Notes: generated by a model not told the origin, from the letters alone. DNA of 64,000 bases from Mycobacterium sp. EPa45 (GCF_001021385.1 NZ_CP011773.1:1240001-1304000), one strand, 5' to 3'. Positions 1-10,458 are shown, numbered from the stretch's first letter. Translations and numbers: made by a program.

Positions 1-1
1 T

Positions 2-274
2 CTCGTGGTCAACCGCTCCTCGCGGCACATCCACGTGCAGCTCGTCGACGACGGCACCGGCACCACGATCGCCGCGGCCTCGTCCATCGAGGCTGACGTG
101 CGTGCGGTCGAGGGCGACAAGAAGGCCCACAGCGTGCGGGTCGGTCAGCTGATCGCCGAGCGCGCCAAGGCCGCCGGCGTCGAGGCTGTGGTGTTCGACC
201 GCGGTGGCAACACCTACGGCGGCCGCATCGCGGCGCTCGCCGACGCAGCTCGCGAGAACGGACTGAAATTTTAA
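2..274 (+). CDS. rplR: 50S ribosomal protein L18, C-terminal part (5' truncated by window edge)
   Basis: The reading frame is open from the first bases and ends at 272-274. It encodes the C-terminal ~90 residues of L18, the large-subunit protein that binds 5S rRNA. Recognisable L18 features are the [15 protein letters not shown] strand near the start and the [22 protein letters not shown] end. The GTG at position 5 is an internal Val codon, not a start. rpsE follows after 25 bases, as in mycobacterial spc operons. Confidence 0.95.
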   Translation, partial: LVVNRSSRHIHVQLVDDGTGTTIAAASSIEADVRAVEGDKKAHSVRVGQLIAERAKAAGVEAVVFDRGGNTYGGRIAALADAARENGLKF

Positions 275-299
275 TGACTGCTTATAACGGAAGGACCGC

Positions 300-1013
300 A
301 TGATGGCGGAGCAGACCGCAGCCGGCAGCGCGCCGGATACCGGCGCCCCCTCAGCCGGCACCCGTACCGACACCCAGCGCGGCGGACGTGACGACCGCGG
401 TGGCCGTGGCCGTCGCGACGATCGTGGCGACCGCGGTGGACGTGGTGGCCGCGACGGCGGCGAGAAGAGCAACTACCTCGAGCGCGTCGTCACGATCAAC
501 CGAGTCTCCAAGGTGGTCAAGGGTGGTCGGCGCTTCAGCTTCACCGCCCTGGTCATCGTCGGGGACGGCAACGGTCTGGTCGGGGTCGGCTACGGCAAGG
601 CCAAAGAGGTGCCCGCCGCGATCGCCAAGGGTGTCGAGGAAGCTCGTAAGAACTTCTTCCGCGTCCCGCTGATCGGTGGCACCGTCACCCATCCCGTGCA
701 GGGCGAGGCCGCGGCCGGTGTCGTGATGCTGCGTCCGGCCAGCCCCGGTACCGGTGTCATCGCCGGTGGCGCGTGCCGCGCCGTGCTGGAATGCGCTGGC
801 GTGCACGACGTTCTGGCCAAGTCGCTGGGCAGTGACAACGCGATCAACGTGGTTCATGCCACCGTGGCCGCGCTCAAGCTGTTGCAGCGTCCCGAAGAGG
901 TGGCCGCCCGTCGCGGGCTGCCCATCGAAGACGTTGCGCCGGCCGGCATGCTGCGCGCTCGTCGGGAGAGTGAAGCGCTGGCTGCTGCAGCCGCGCGTGA
1001 AGGAAGCGCATAA
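300..1013 (+). CDS. rpsE: 30S ribosomal protein S5
   Basis: S5 of the small ribosomal subunit, involved in decoding fidelity and mRNA unwinding at the entry site. The 237-residue product has a ~60-residue Gly/Arg/Asp-rich N-terminal extension that E. coli S5 (about 167 aa) lacks but mycobacterial S5 proteins carry. The double-stranded-RNA-binding-like domain follows ([37 protein letters not shown]), then the C-terminal domain. There are two tandem ATG codons (300 and 303) downstream of GGAAGGA; the start choice between them is uncertain. Confidence 0.97.
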   Translation: MMAEQTAAGSAPDTGAPSAGTRTDTQRGGRDDRGGRGRRDDRGDRGGRGGRDGGEKSNYLERVVTINRVSKVVKGGRRFSFTALVIVGDGNGLVGVGYGKAKEVPAAIAKGVEEARKNFFRVPLIGGTVTHPVQGEAAAGVVMLRPASPGTGVIAGGACRAVLECAGVHDVLAKSLGSDNAINVVHATVAALKLLQRPEEVAARRGLPIEDVAPAGMLRARRESEALAAAAAREGSA

Positions 1014-1015
1014 CC

Positions 1016-1198
1016 ATGGCAGAGCTGAAAATCACCCAGGTGCGTGGCATCGTCGGTACCCGCTGGAATCAGCGTGAGAGCCTGCGGACCCTGGGCCTGA
1101 AGAAGATTCGCCAGTCGGTGGTTCGCGAGGACAACCCGCAGACGCGCGGACTGATCAACGTCGTGCACCACCTCGTTCAGGTTGAGGAAGTCAAATGA
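1016..1198 (+). CDS. rpmD: 50S ribosomal protein L30
   Basis: A 60-residue L30 of the short bacterial type. Diagnostic stretches are [13 protein letters not shown] at the N-terminus and [20 protein letters not shown] in the middle. It starts two bases after the rpsE stop, and its last four bases overlap the rplO start (ATGA), so it is translationally coupled inside the ribosomal operon. Confidence 0.97.
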   Translation: MAELKITQVRGIVGTRWNQRESLRTLGLKKIRQSVVREDNPQTRGLINVVHHLVQVEEVK

Positions 1199-1638
1199 GC
1201 GTCATCAAACTGCACGACCTGAAGCCTGCTCCCGGCTCCAAGACCGCGAAGACTCGCGTCGGTCGCGGTGAGGGCTCCAAGGGCAAGACGGCCGGTCGTG
1301 GCACCAAGGGCACCAAGGCCCGCAAGAACGTGCCGGTGACCTTCGAGGGCGGGCAGATGCCGATCCACATGCGGCTGCCCAAGCTCAAGGGTTTCCGTAA
1401 CCGGTTCCGCACCGAGTACGGCGTCGTCAACGTCGGCGACCTGAACAAGGCCTTCCCGCAGGGCGGCACCGTCGGTGTCGACGAGCTGGTGGCCAACGGC
1501 CTGGTTCGCAAGAACGTGCTCGTCAAGGTTCTCGGCGACGGCAAGCTGACCGTCAAGGTCGACGTGACGGCTCACAAGTTCAGCGGCAGCGCCCGCGAGG
1601 CCATCACCGCCGCTGGTGGTTCCGCCACCGAGCTGTAA
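1195..1638 (+). CDS. rplO: 50S ribosomal protein L15
   Basis: L15, a late-assembling large-subunit protein of 147 residues. The N-terminal Gly/Arg/Lys-rich tail ([19 protein letters not shown]) and the [19 protein letters not shown] segment are typical. Last gene of this ribosomal block: a strong hairpin terminator follows seven bases after the stop. In many bacteria secY follows rplO directly; here, as in M. tuberculosis, sppA and methyltransferase genes lie between them. Confidence 0.97.
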   Translation: MSVIKLHDLKPAPGSKTAKTRVGRGEGSKGKTAGRGTKGTKARKNVPVTFEGGQMPIHMRLPKLKGFRNRFRTEYGVVNVGDLNKAFPQGGTVGVDELVANGLVRKNVLVKVLGDGKLTVKVDVTAHKFSGSAREAITAAGGSATEL

Positions 1639-1644
1639 GCATCC

Positions 1645-1683
1645 AACGAAAAAGCCCCCGCCGAGCGCGGGGGCTTTTTCGTT
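1645..1683. terminator. bidirectional intrinsic terminator after rplO
   Basis: A perfect 17-bp inverted repeat (1645-1661 and 1667-1683) with a 5-base loop. The GC-rich core GCCCCCGC/GCGGGGGC is flanked by A5 on the left and T5 on the right. It lies between rplO (+) and the convergent secreted-protein gene (-) and can end transcription from both sides. Confidence 0.93.
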
Positions 1684-1690
1684 GCAACTC

Positions 1691-3676
1691 CTAGGTGGCG
1701 GGTAATTCAGCGGTGATCAACGAGTAGTCGCTGTAGCGCCATGCCTTCATGAACTCGTCGAGCGGCACCGGGAATCCTTTGCCGTTCTGGAGCGCACTGT
1801 CGTTCAAATAGACGATCTTCTTGCCGGGGTCGACACTGATCACCACGACGGAGTGATCGCTCTTGACTCCCTCAGGACCGGGCTGCTCGCGAGTCTCGTC
1901 AAAGTACGCCCGCGTGTAGGCGTTGTAAATAACATTGCTCGCGACAGAGACGATCACGCCCTGCTTCTGGTTCAACGCTGCGGTCATCGCATCAAGCGCC
2001 ACATTGCCTTGGCTCTTGAGGTACGTCGTCCAATCGGCGTTGAGTCCGTTCATGTTCAGCAGTTTGACGACGTCGGTGTTACTGACTCCCCAGTGCAGCG
2101 CGGTCCCCGGCTGACCGTTGGGTTCAAAGATCTTTTGACCGGGGTATTGGCCACTGGCCGTTGACGTCGCCTGCCCGTACACGACCTGCCCCAGGTCCGG
2201 CGGCAGAATGCCCTTGAGCTGGCCGACGATTGCAGCAGTCGCCATGATCGCGCACGTGTCGTAGTTGCCCTGGTAGTACCAGTACCGGAGGTTGGCGGCG
2301 TAGTTGCCCACCTCGATATCGCCAGGTGCTGGTGGCGCGGCGGTGGGATCTTTGATCCCGAAGGTGTAGCTGAGGTCGTTGGCGAGGTCAGCGAGATTGG
2401 CTTGTGCGCCTTCGATTTGGTGCACGATGGCCAGCGCGATGCTCTTGCCTGCGCCCTGCAGGGCTTGTCCGATCTGATCGGGTGCGGGTAGCGACCAGAC
2501 CAACTTCGTCGCCGGAGCGGGCTGTGGCGTGGAAGACGACGCGGCCAGCTGGACGGTGACGAGGTCGTATTCGTTACGACTCCATCCGGTCAGGAAGTCG
2601 TCGAGACCCACCTCGAGGCCCTGGCCGTCGGTACGGGTCGGATCGTTGATCGTGACGATGTTCCGGTTGGTGTCGTATCCGAGCACCACCACGATCTTCT
2701 CGGAGACTCCGGTCTGCCCGGTGACCGCGCCCTCGACGGGCACGATCACAACTTTGGTCGGATCCTGCAAACCGGCCACCAGGTCATTGATGGCCTTGCT
2801 CTGCTGCTCGGGCGAGTAGGGGTGGGTAATGACTCGAACACCCTTGTCTTGCAACAGTTCATAGCTGTCCGTCCAAAGGACGAACGAATCCGTATCCAGA
2901 CCGCGGTAAATCTTGTACCCCGGGTAGCCGAGGCTGTCGGTGGTCAGTGCCTTGTCGATGAAACCCTGCAGATCGGGCGTGGAGCCGGTGAGTTGCCCAT
3001 ATGCCATCGCGACGGTCGCCAGTGCCCCGGACACGAAGTCGCGCATCGGCACGAAGTACTGTTTGTTTTGTGTCGGATTGCCGTATACGCCGGGGTTGGT
3101 GACAGTTACCCGGGAGATGCCGAGAACGTTGGCCAAGTCGTCCCGGAGTATCTCGAGATTGGTTTGTGCGCCGATGATTTGGTTCGAGACCGTCAAGTAG
3201 AGGTTGTGGCCGAATTCGGCCAGGCCGCCGAGGAGTTGGTTCGGGGTGGGCGTCGAGAGGCTGGCCGATGGGACGATCGACGGCGTCGTCGTCGATTCGG
3301 CGGCAACAGAACTCGAGTTCGCGGCCTTCGGCTGAATGGCCGACGTGGCCGTGATGCGGCTCGACACCGCTACCCGCGCCGACGCCGCCGCTGCGGTGTC
3401 GGCGGTGCGGTCGGCGCCGGAGCCCTTGGGCTTGCTCGCCGCGGTGCGCGCACTCTTGCCCTTCGCCGGGGCTGCCGAGTGCGAAGTCGAGGTGTCCGCG
3501 TTGGCAGAGTGGCTGCCCGATGATCCCGTGTCGGCGGACGCCACCGCTGCACCGGCGACCATCGCAGCGCCCACCCCCAGCGTCAGGGCTCCCGCATTCA
3601 GCCACATTCGCGTGCTGGGCACCCGTCGCGCCTCGACGCCCTCGAGCTGATCCGTCTTTTGAACGTACGAAACCAC
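1691..3676 (-). CDS. secreted protein with tandem C39-like peptidase domains (first degenerate)
   Basis: 661 residues. An N-terminal hydrophobic segment (about 25-48, ending AGAAVASADT) looks like a long signal peptide and is followed by a Ser/Thr/Ala-rich linker to ~145. Two homologous halves follow, each opening with a QI.GAQ.NL..L.ND helix (about 165-187 and 419-441). The second half has the layout of C39-type papain-like cysteine peptidases: Cys475 (GNYDTCAIMAT), His608 (SDHSVVVISVD), Asn625/Asp626. The first half aligns by eye but lacks the Cys and His (FVSGALATVAM; SEKIVVVLGYD) and keeps only INDPT. It is therefore likely one pseudo-peptidase plus one potentially active domain, exported to the envelope or medium. 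Substrate unknown. Confidence 0.75.
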   Translation of the reverse strand: MVSYVQKTDQLEGVEARRVPSTRMWLNAGALTLGVGAAMVAGAAVASADTGSSGSHSANADTSTSHSAAPAKGKSARTAASKPKGSGADRTADTAAAASARVAVSSRITATSAIQPKAANSSSVAAESTTTPSIVPSASLSTPTPNQLLGGLAEFGHNLYLTVSNQIIGAQTNLEILRDDLANVLGISRVTVTNPGVYGNPTQNKQYFVPMRDFVSGALATVAMAYGQLTGSTPDLQGFIDKALTTDSLGYPGYKIYRGLDTDSFVLWTDSYELLQDKGVRVITHPYSPEQQSKAINDLVAGLQDPTKVVIVPVEGAVTGQTGVSEKIVVVLGYDTNRNIVTINDPTRTDGQGLEVGLDDFLTGWSRNEYDLVTVQLAASSSTPQPAPATKLVWSLPAPDQIGQALQGAGKSIALAIVHQIEGAQANLADLANDLSYTFGIKDPTAAPPAPGDIEVGNYAANLRYWYYQGNYDTCAIMATAAIVGQLKGILPPDLGQVVYGQATSTASGQYPGQKIFEPNGQPGTALHWGVSNTDVVKLLNMNGLNADWTTYLKSQGNVALDAMTAALNQKQGVIVSVASNVIYNAYTRAYFDETREQPGPEGVKSDHSVVVISVDPGKKIVYLNDSALQNGKGFPVPLDEFMKAWRYSDYSLITAELPAT

Positions 3677-3799
3677 CGGCTTGCCCCCAACCCGTATCGC
3701 TATTGACGCTACTGTCGGGAGTCGATGCTAACGACCGGAAGCGGCATGCGGACGGCTATCAGCAATTCTCGGTAAAAACGTAGTCAGCGTCCTACAGAA

Positions 3800-4729
3800 C
3801 TAGGTCAGCTGCGGAATGATTTCGGACGCAAGAAGTTCCATCTGCTCGCGGTCCTCGGCCAGGTTCGCACCGACGGGATGTAGCAATAGCGTCTGGGCGC
3901 CGGCATCGATCACCGCGCGCAGGCCGCGAACCACATCGGACGGTGTGCCGGACACCGGGACCGCCTCGACGCCGGGCATCGAGCCATAGATTCCGCGCAG
4001 CCCGTCCAGCACCCGCTCGCGCGCACGGGCTGCGTCGCCATCGACGATCAGGTACACCCGTTTGCCGATCCGGAAATTGGCCGGATCCTTGTCCTGCCTG
4101 GCCAATTCGGACTCCACGGTCCGCACGGCGGTCGCGAAGTCCTCGGTCGTCGACGAACCCGCCCCCATGAACGCGTCACCATGACGGACCGCACGGGCGA
4201 TCGCACGAGGGGCGTTAGCGCCGAACCAGATCGGCGGATGCGGTCGCTGCACCGGTTTGGGGGCGATCGGCAGATCGTCGACATCGCGAAAGCGCCCGTG
4301 AAAGGTCACTCGCGGCTCGTCGGACCACGCCGACTTCATCAGTTCCAGACCCTCGGTGAAGCTGCTGATGAAGGTGGCCGGGTCGACGCCGAATGCCTCG
4401 AATTTGCGCCGCCCACCGCCGGGCGCGACGCCGAGTTCCAAGCGGCCATGGCTGAGCCGGTCGACGGCGGTGACCGTCGCGGCCAGTTGAAGCGGATCGT
4501 GCAGGGAGGTGACCAGTACGGCGACCCCCAACCGCAGCGTGGTGGTACCCGCCGCGGCCCACGCCAGCAGCTCCATCGGCGCGATCATCGGCGTGGGCCC
4601 GATGATCTGTTCGATGGTCCAGCCACCCTCGAATCCGAGTTCCTCAGCGCGGGTCAGGTAGCTTCGCAGCCCCTCGCCGTCGAAGCCGTCGACGTCGAGC
4701 TGCGGTATCGAGATCGAGTACTTCACCAC
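3800..4729 (-). CDS. LLM-class (luciferase-like, probably F420-dependent) oxidoreductase
   Basis: 309 residues of the bacterial luciferase-like TIM-barrel superfamily. Family features include the N-terminal SISIPQLDVDGFDGEGLRSY strand, the Gly-rich RLELGVAPGGGRRKFEAFG segment after a SHGR turn, and the PKPVQRPHPPIWFGA motif with the following G(D)AF(M)G region. Mycobacterial members normally use coenzyme F420, but the cofactor cannot be proven by eye. It is monocistronic and divergent from sppA (57 bases between start codons). Substrate unknown. Confidence 0.85.
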   Translation of the reverse strand: MVKYSISIPQLDVDGFDGEGLRSYLTRAEELGFEGGWTIEQIIGPTPMIAPMELLAWAAAGTTTLRLGVAVLVTSLHDPLQLAATVTAVDRLSHGRLELGVAPGGGRRKFEAFGVDPATFISSFTEGLELMKSAWSDEPRVTFHGRFRDVDDLPIAPKPVQRPHPPIWFGANAPRAIARAVRHGDAFMGAGSSTTEDFATAVRTVESELARQDKDPANFRIGKRVYLIVDGDAARARERVLDGLRGIYGSMPGVEAVPVSGTPSDVVRGLRAVIDAGAQTLLLHPVGANLAEDREQMELLASEIIPQLT

Positions 4730-4785
4730 TACACCGTACGAGCGCGCGGGTGGGCACCCGCACCGGCGCCGGTAACCTCGACGGT

Positions 4786-6591
4786 ATGTTTGCTTTCCTG
4801 CCTGCCGTCCCCGGTGCCGACGATCTTCGCGACGCGCTGCGGCGTATCGACACTGCCCGCCACCACGGGGTCCCGGACGGCTGCATCCTCGAGCTCGACC
4901 TGCAGACCGTCCCGCCGGAGACCAGCAGTTTCGACCCGCTGGCCTTTATCACCGGCGGTGGGCGGACGATGCTGCTGCGCGACGCCGTCGCCGCGATCCA
5001 CCGCGCCGCCGACGATCCGCGAGTCGCGGGACTGATTGCGCGAGTTCAGCTTTCCGCCGCGCCGGCCGGACCGGTGCAGGAATTGCGGGCCGCGATCGCC
5101 GCCTTCACCGAAGCCAAGCCCACCCTGGCGTGGGCCGAGACCTATCCCGGCACCCTGTCCTACTACCTGGCCTCGGCGTTTTCCGAGGTGTGGATGCAGC
5201 CGACCGGCACCGTCGGGCTGGTCGGATTCGCCACCAACGCGTTGTTCCTTCGCGACGCTCTGGACAAGGCCGGCATCGAGGCGCAGTTCATCGCTCGCGG
5301 TCAATACAAGTCGGCGGCCAACCTGTTCACCCAGGACCACTACACCGACGCCCACCGCGAGGCCGATTCCCGGTTGATCGCCAGTCTGCACAGCCAGGTG
5401 TGGCAGGCCATCGCCGAGTCGCGGAAGATCGATGTGGCAGCAGTGGACGAGCTGGCCAACCGGGCTCCGCTGCTGCGCGACGCGGCGGTCGAGGGACACC
5501 TGGTCGACCGGATCGGCTTCCGCGACGAGGCCTACAGCCGGATCGCGGAACTCACCGGCCGGGAAGGCATTTCACCAGAGACCGGTGACGCCGACTCCGA
5601 TGACAACGCTCCGCCGCGGCTGTACCTGTCCCGCTATGCGCAGGCAGGCAAGGGCGGCCCGCAAGTGTCGATGCCGCCGGTGCCGGGCCGAAAGAAACGC
5701 CCGAGGATTGCGGTGGTCACCGTCGCCGGGTCGATCGTCAGCGGTCGTGGCGGTCCGCAGGGTCTGCCGTTCGGCCGGTCCAGCGCCGGTGGCGACACGA
5801 TCGGTGCGGCGCTTCGCGAGGTCGCCGCCGACGATGACGTCGACGCGGTTGTTGTGCGGGTCGACAGTCCCGGCGGTTCGGTGACGGGCTCGGAGACGAT
5901 GTGGCGCGAGGTGGCGCGTGTCCGCGCCAAGGGCAAGCCGGTGGTGGCCTCGATGGGTGCGGTCGCCGCGTCCGGTGGCTACTACGTCGCAATGGCCGCC
6001 GACGCCATCGTCGCCAATCCGGGCACCATCACCGGGTCCATCGGGGTGCTGACCGGCAAGCTGGTGGCCAGGGAGCTCAAGGAACGTCTCGGGGTCGGCT
6101 CGGACAGTGTGCGCACAAACGACAACGCCGACGCCTGGTCGGTCAACGCGCCGTTCACCCCGGAACAGCAGGCGCTGGTGGAGGCGGAGGCCGATCTGTT
6201 CTACACCGATTTCGTGCAGCGGGTGGCCGAGGCGCGGCACATGTCCGTCGAGGCGGTCCAGGAGGTTGCCCAGGGCCGGGTGTGGACCGGAGCCGACGCA
6301 CTCGATCGGGGGCTCGTCGACGAACTCGGCGGCCTGCGGACGGCGGTGCGGCGGGCCAAGGTGCTCGCTGGGATCGACGCCGACGCCAAGGCGGAGCTGG
6401 TGAACTACCCCAGCTCGTCGCTGCGGGACTTCCTGCGGCCCAAGCCTTCCTCGCAGCCGGCCGCGGCTTCTCTGCCCGAGGCGCTTGCCGTGCTGATGGG
6501 CCAGTCGGTCCGCGAAGTGGTCGGTCAAGGTGAGCGTGCGCTGACCGGGACCAGCGCATTATGGCTGGGGTTCAGCCCAGAGTGGCGCTGA
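4786..6591 (+). CDS. sppA: signal peptide peptidase SppA, 67K type
   Basis: Double-length SppA (601 aa from the ATG at 4786), a membrane-associated Ser/Lys protease that degrades cleaved signal peptides. Both SppA/ClpP-fold halves are present. The N-terminal half carries the catalytic-Lys motif [14 protein letters not shown] (Lys175); the C-terminal half carries the nucleophile motif [19 protein letters not shown] (Ser396), followed by the conserved [13 protein letters not shown] chose the ATG giving [10 protein letters not shown] because, from memory, the M. tuberculosis orthologue starts similarly; the frame stays open upstream to 4750. The 3' end overlaps the convergent methyltransferase gene by 20 bases. 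Confidence 0.93.
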   Translation: MFAFLPAVPGADDLRDALRRIDTARHHGVPDGCILELDLQTVPPETSSFDPLAFITGGGRTMLLRDAVAAIHRAADDPRVAGLIARVQLSAAPAGPVQELRAAIAAFTEAKPTLAWAETYPGTLSYYLASAFSEVWMQPTGTVGLVGFATNALFLRDALDKAGIEAQFIARGQYKSAANLFTQDHYTDAHREADSRLIASLHSQVWQAIAESRKIDVAAVDELANRAPLLRDAAVEGHLVDRIGFRDEAYSRIAELTGREGISPETGDADSDDNAPPRLYLSRYAQAGKGGPQVSMPPVPGRKKRPRIAVVTVAGSIVSGRGGPQGLPFGRSSAGGDTIGAALREVAADDDVDAVVVRVDSPGGSVTGSETMWREVARVRAKGKPVVASMGAVAASGGYYVAMAADAIVANPGTITGSIGVLTGKLVARELKERLGVGSDSVRTNDNADAWSVNAPFTPEQQALVEAEADLFYTDFVQRVAEARHMSVEAVQEVAQGRVWTGADALDRGLVDELGGLRTAVRRAKVLAGIDADAKAELVNYPSSSLRDFLRPKPSSQPAAASLPEALAVLMGQSVREVVGQGERALTGTSALWLGFSPEWR

Positions 6592-7489
6592 CGTAAACGA
6601 TTTCGCCGAACGGGTCGTTAGGGTCCCGTTCCGGCCGAGCCGGCAGGCCGTGGCGTTCGAACAGTTCGCCGGTGGGGGTGCCGGTGACGTTCCAGCCCTT
6701 TTGGGTGAGGTACTCCATGACGTGGCTGCGTGGCCCGGCATAGACCAGTGATCCCATGTCGATGTCCAGACCCTGATCGCGGGCCTGGGTGGTCATCGCG
6801 GTGCCCTTCGCCGGGTCGAAATCCATGATGCCGGGTACGTATTCGGTGGCCACGGCACTGCCGGGCGCGCTCAGCGACGTGATGGTGTCGAACAGCCGGT
6901 CCTGGGCTTCCGGAGGAAGGTAGACCAGCAATCCTTCGGCGAGCCATGCGGTCGGTGCGCTCGGGTCGAAGCCGGCCGAGCGCAGCGCGCCAGGCCAGTC
7001 CTCGCGCAAATCGATGCCGACCGTGTGGCGCTGCGCGGCGGGCTGGGCGCCGAGGCCGTCGAACACCCCGGTCTTGAACTCGATGACATCGGGTTGGTCG
7101 ATTTCGAACACCACGGTGTCCGACGGCCACGGCAACCGATATGCGCGCGCATCCAGGCCCGACGCCAGGATCACCGCCTGCCGGATGCCGGCGCCGGTGA
7201 CCGAGGTGAAGTAGTCGTCAAAGAACTTGGCGCGCATACCCATTCCGTCGATCATCGACTGCACCCGCTCGGGGGCGAGCTCGCCGAACGCCGAGGTGTC
7301 CAGTTCACCGTCGATCAGCTTGATGAAGAAGTCGATGCCGACGGCGCGAACCAGGGGATCGGCGAACGGATCGTTGACGAGCTGGCGCGGGTCCTTGGTG
7401 GCGAGCGCACGTCCCGCGGCCACGGCCGTCGCGGTGGCGCCGACGCTCGAGGTCAGGTCCCAGCTGTCATCGTCGGTGCGGGTCATCAC
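6572..7489 (-). CDS. class I SAM-dependent methyltransferase (TIGR00027/UPF0677 family), copy 1
   Basis: 305 residues of the mycobacterial S-adenosylmethionine-dependent methyltransferase family present in many paralogues. Signatures are [19 protein letters not shown] near the N-terminus, [22 protein letters not shown], the SAM site [18 protein letters not shown], and [21 protein letters not shown]. Last gene of a four-gene minus-strand array. Its start overlaps the stop of the next copy by four bases, indicating coupled translation. Substrate unknown. Confidence 0.9.
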   Translation of the reverse strand: MMTRTDDDSWDLTSSVGATATAVAAGRALATKDPRQLVNDPFADPLVRAVGIDFFIKLIDGELDTSAFGELAPERVQSMIDGMGMRAKFFDDYFTSVTGAGIRQAVILASGLDARAYRLPWPSDTVVFEIDQPDVIEFKTGVFDGLGAQPAAQRHTVGIDLREDWPGALRSAGFDPSAPTAWLAEGLLVYLPPEAQDRLFDTITSLSAPGSAVATEYVPGIMDFDPAKGTAMTTQARDQGLDIDMGSLVYAGPRSHVMEYLTQKGWNVTGTPTGELFERHGLPARPERDPNDPFGEIVYVSATLG

Positions 7490-8415
7490 CCCTCCCGGGT
7501 GCGGGTCGCGGTCAGGTAACCGGTGTTGTCGCTGAACTGCACCAGCGTCTCGTCCTCGGGCATCTCGAAACCGTTGACGGCGTACGAGTCTCGGGTGTTC
7601 AGCGTGCTGATCCGCCAGCCACGTTCGGCGAGGTAGTCGCCGGCCGCATTGCGCTCACCGTCGTAGAACAGCGCGGGCAGATCGATCTCCGAGCCGATCT
7701 GGCTCGAGTATTTCTTGAACCGGTCGCGCCAGCTGTCGGGCAGTGTCGTTCCCGCGGCCATGAACTCCGTGGCGAAGCGGCTGCCCGGGGCCGACAGCGC
7801 GGTGACGTTGTCCAGTAAGCGGTCCTGCGCCTCCGGCGGCAGATAGATCAACAGACCTTCGGCGATCCACGCGGTCGGCTGGTCGACGTCGAACCCGTTC
7901 TCCCGCAGTGCCGTCGGCCAATCGTCGCGCAGATCGATGGCGACGGTGCGGCGGTCGGCGGTGGGCGACACGCCGAGATCGGCCATCACGCGGGTCTTGA
8001 ACTCGATGACCTGCGGCTGATCCAGCTCGAACACCACGGAGCCGGCCGGCCAGCTCATCCGGTAGGCGCGGGTGTCCAGGCCTGAGGCCAGGATCACGGC
8101 TTGGCGAATTCCGTCGCGGGCGGCGTTGGTGAAGACGTTGTCGAAGTACCGGGTGCGCACGGCGATCTGTTCGGTCATCCGGCGCCGATTGAGCATCGGG
8201 TCGTCTTCGATGTTGGCCTCGCCGTTGGCAACCCGGATGAGGGCTTCGACGCCGACGGCCTTGACCAGTGCGTCGGCGTAGGGGTCGTGGATCAGCGCGT
8301 CGGGGCCCTGGGAGGCCAGCGCGCGCGACGCTGCCACCGATGTCGCGGTGGCGCCGACGCTGGACGCGAGGTCCCAGGTGTCGCCCTCGTAGCGGACGGA
8401 ATCAGTTTGGCTCAT
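7486..8415 (-). CDS. class I SAM-dependent methyltransferase (TIGR00027/UPF0677 family), copy 2
   Basis: 309 residues with the same motif order as its neighbours: [37 protein letters not shown], the SAM-binding [17 protein letters not shown], and [21 protein letters not shown]. It diverges from copies 1, 3 and 4 in the C-terminal substrate-side third, where it has [35 protein letters not shown] in overlapping pieces. It overlaps copy 1 by four bases and lies three bases downstream of copy 3. Confidence 0.9.
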   Translation of the reverse strand: MSQTDSVRYEGDTWDLASSVGATATSVAASRALASQGPDALIHDPYADALVKAVGVEALIRVANGEANIEDDPMLNRRRMTEQIAVRTRYFDNVFTNAARDGIRQAVILASGLDTRAYRMSWPAGSVVFELDQPQVIEFKTRVMADLGVSPTADRRTVAIDLRDDWPTALRENGFDVDQPTAWIAEGLLIYLPPEAQDRLLDNVTALSAPGSRFATEFMAAGTTLPDSWRDRFKKYSSQIGSEIDLPALFYDGERNAAGDYLAERGWRISTLNTRDSYAVNGFEMPEDETLVQFSDNTGYLTATRTREG

Positions 8416-8418
8416 GGT

Positions 8419-9324
8419 TTACTTCCGGATTGCGATGACGGACATGGAGTTCCGTAGTGATTCGGTCAAGTCGGTCTCTGGGAACGACCGGCCGTACGCC
8501 GCGAACAGCTCAGCGCGAGCGCGCGCGTTGACGTCCCAGCCCAGCCCCTCGAGGTAACCGGTGACAGGATTGCGGTCGCCGGCATAGAACAGATCGGCCA
8601 TGTTGAGCTCCAGCCCCCGGTCGCGCCACTGCTCGCTGATCGCCTTGGAGCGTGCTGCCAGGCCGGCGCCGCCGTCCGGGTGGTACTCAGTGGACAGCCG
8701 GCTTCCCGGGGCGGACAACGCGGTGATGTTGTCGAACAGCCGGTCCTGGGCTTCCGGCGGCAGATAGACAAGCAGGCCCTCGGCGCTCCACGCGGTCGGC
8801 TTTGTGTCGTCGAAACCGTTGGCGCGCAAGGCGGACGGCCAGTCCTCCCGCAGGTCGATGCTCACCGATCGGAGGTCTGCGGTGGGGGAGGCGCCGAGTT
8901 CAGCCAGTGTCCCGGTTTTGAACTCGATGACCTTGGGCTGGTCGATCTCATAGACGACGGTGCCGCTCGGCCAGTCCAGCCGATACGACCGGGAGTCCAG
9001 CCCGGAAGCCAGGATGACCGCCTGTCGCACCCCGGCGGCACCCGCGTCGAGGAAGAAATCGTCGAAGAAGCGAGTCCGCACAGCCATCACGTTGGTCATC
9101 ACCCGAGCGGTCTCGCCGCCCTCGAGGTCGGCGAGGTTGAGCTCACCCTCGACCATCTTGGTGAAGACGTCGATGCCGACGGCGCGGACCAGTGGCGCGG
9201 CGAACGGGTCGTCGATCAGTGCGTTCGGTTCGCGGCTGGCTACCGCACGGGCGGCGGCCACCATGGTGGCGGTGGTGCCGACGCTGGTGGCCAGATCCCA
9301 GGAGTCGGACTCGCTGCGGGTCAC
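8419..9324 (-). CDS. class I SAM-dependent methyltransferase (TIGR00027/UPF0677 family), copy 3
   Basis: 301 residues. [19 protein letters not shown], the SAM-binding [17 protein letters not shown] and [21 protein letters not shown] identify the family. Copies 3 and 4 share the LDSR(S/A)[17 protein letters not shown] stretch, so they look like the most recent duplicate pair. Stop and start overlap copy 4 by four bases. Substrate unknown. Confidence 0.9.
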   Translation of the reverse strand: MTRSESDSWDLATSVGTTATMVAAARAVASREPNALIDDPFAAPLVRAVGIDVFTKMVEGELNLADLEGGETARVMTNVMAVRTRFFDDFFLDAGAAGVRQAVILASGLDSRSYRLDWPSGTVVYEIDQPKVIEFKTGTLAELGASPTADLRSVSIDLREDWPSALRANGFDDTKPTAWSAEGLLVYLPPEAQDRLFDNITALSAPGSRLSTEYHPDGGAGLAARSKAISEQWRDRGLELNMADLFYAGDRNPVTGYLEGLGWDVNARARAELFAAYGRSFPETDLTESLRNSMSVIAIRK

Positions 9325-10241
9325 CGGGCGCCGCCGTAAATGGCGCTCAGGTAGTAGAGCTTGCCCATCGGCTCGTCGTCGTCGAAGGTTCCGCGTCGGC
9401 CCGCCGCGAGCAGCTCGTTGACCGGAGAGCGGTCGGTTCGCCAGCCATGGTCCTGGAGATAGGCGCTGGCCTCATTGCGCTCGCCGAGATAAACCAGCGA
9501 GCCGAAATCAAGGTCGAAGCCGTTATCGCGCCAGTGCGCGGAGATGGTTTCCATCTTCTCGCGCGACTCCTCCTGCTCGGCCAGATTCGACGGCGGCGCG
9601 GTGTCGATGGCCACCCGGCTGCCCGGAGCGGAGAGCTCGGTGATGGTGTCCAGCAGACGGTCCTGCGCGGCCGGTGGCAGATAGCCCAGCAGGCCCTCCG
9701 CGCTCCACGCTGTGGGCTTTTGGGGGTCGAAGCCGGCGTCGCCCAGTGCGGACGCCCAATCGTTGCGCAGATCCACCGCCACGGTCCGGCGGTCGCAGGT
9801 CGGTGCTGCGCCCTGCTCGGCCAGGGTCTGGGTCTTGAATGCGATGACGTCGGGCTGGTCGATCTCGTAGACGACCATGCCGGCCGGCCAGTCCAGTCGG
9901 TATGCGCGGGAGTCGAGCCCGGAGGCGAGGATGACGACCTGACGTATACCGGCTCCGGCCGCGTCGAGGAAGAACTCGTCGAAGAACTTGGTCCGCACCG
10001 CCATGTTGTCGGTCATCCGGGTCACGCCCATCGCCGCCTCATCGTCGGCAATGGCGAGGCCGCCGCTGGCCATCTTGGTGAAGAAGTCGACGCCGACGGC
10101 GCGCACCAGGGGTTCGGCGAACGGATCGTCGATCAGGGGTTCATCCTCGCGGCTGGCTGCGGCACGGGCAGCGGCGACCAGAGTCGCGGTAGCTCCCACG
10201 CTGGATGCCAGGTCCCAGGTGTCATTGTCGGTACGCGTCAT
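9321..10241 (-). CDS. class I SAM-dependent methyltransferase (TIGR00027/UPF0677 family), copy 4
   Basis: 306 residues, first gene of the array. Motifs: [39 protein letters not shown], the SAM-binding [17 protein letters not shown], and [21 protein letters not shown]. The upstream region (10242-10300) is unusually AT-rich for this genome and probably carries the promoter of the whole array. TATACT at 10267-10272 on the plus strand reads AGTATA on the coding strand, so no clear -10 hexamer was fixed. Confidence 0.9.
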   Translation of the reverse strand: MTRTDNDTWDLASSVGATATLVAAARAAASREDEPLIDDPFAEPLVRAVGVDFFTKMASGGLAIADDEAAMGVTRMTDNMAVRTKFFDEFFLDAAGAGIRQVVILASGLDSRAYRLDWPAGMVVYEIDQPDVIAFKTQTLAEQGAAPTCDRRTVAVDLRNDWASALGDAGFDPQKPTAWSAEGLLGYLPPAAQDRLLDTITELSAPGSRVAIDTAPPSNLAEQEESREKMETISAHWRDNGFDLDFGSLVYLGERNEASAYLQDHGWRTDRSPVNELLAAGRRGTFDDDEPMGKLYYLSAIYGGAR

Positions 10242-10348
10242 CGTCAGACCCTTACTGCTGCAACTTATACTTAGCCAATATAACCACTACCGACTGTACG
10301 GTGTTCCCGCTGTGGGACCGCTGTGAGCGCCCGGCGCCCGGCGGTACC

Positions 10349-10458
10349 GATCCCGGGTCGCTTCGCTCCTGCCCACCGGGACCTGATCCCCGGGTCGCTT
10401 CGCTCCTGCCCACCGGGACCTGATCCCCGGGTCGCTTCGCTCCTGCCCACCGGGACCT
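10349..10458. repeat. tandem repeat, three copies of a 36/37-bp unit
   Basis: Three consecutive near-identical units at 10349-10384 (36 bp), 10385-10421 and 10422-10458 (37 bp each). The core is GGGTCGCTTCGCTCCTGCCC plus CACCGGGACCT; unit 1 lacks one C. Each junction contains GATCCCCGGGTC. A broken fourth unit may start at 10459. The array sits in the 392-base gap between the methyltransferase array and secY. No gene is seen in the rest of the gap; TAGACT at 10502-10507 is a possible -10 element for secY. Confidence 0.9.

Noticed and set aside
2822..3523. A 233-codon plus-strand frame inside the C39-like gene
   Set aside because: Antisense to a gene with clear signal peptide and domains; the Arg/Gly-rich translation is typical of shadow frames.
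10349..10458. Tandem repeat considered as a CRISPR array
   Set aside because: Units abut directly with no unique spacers, and no cas genes occur in the window.
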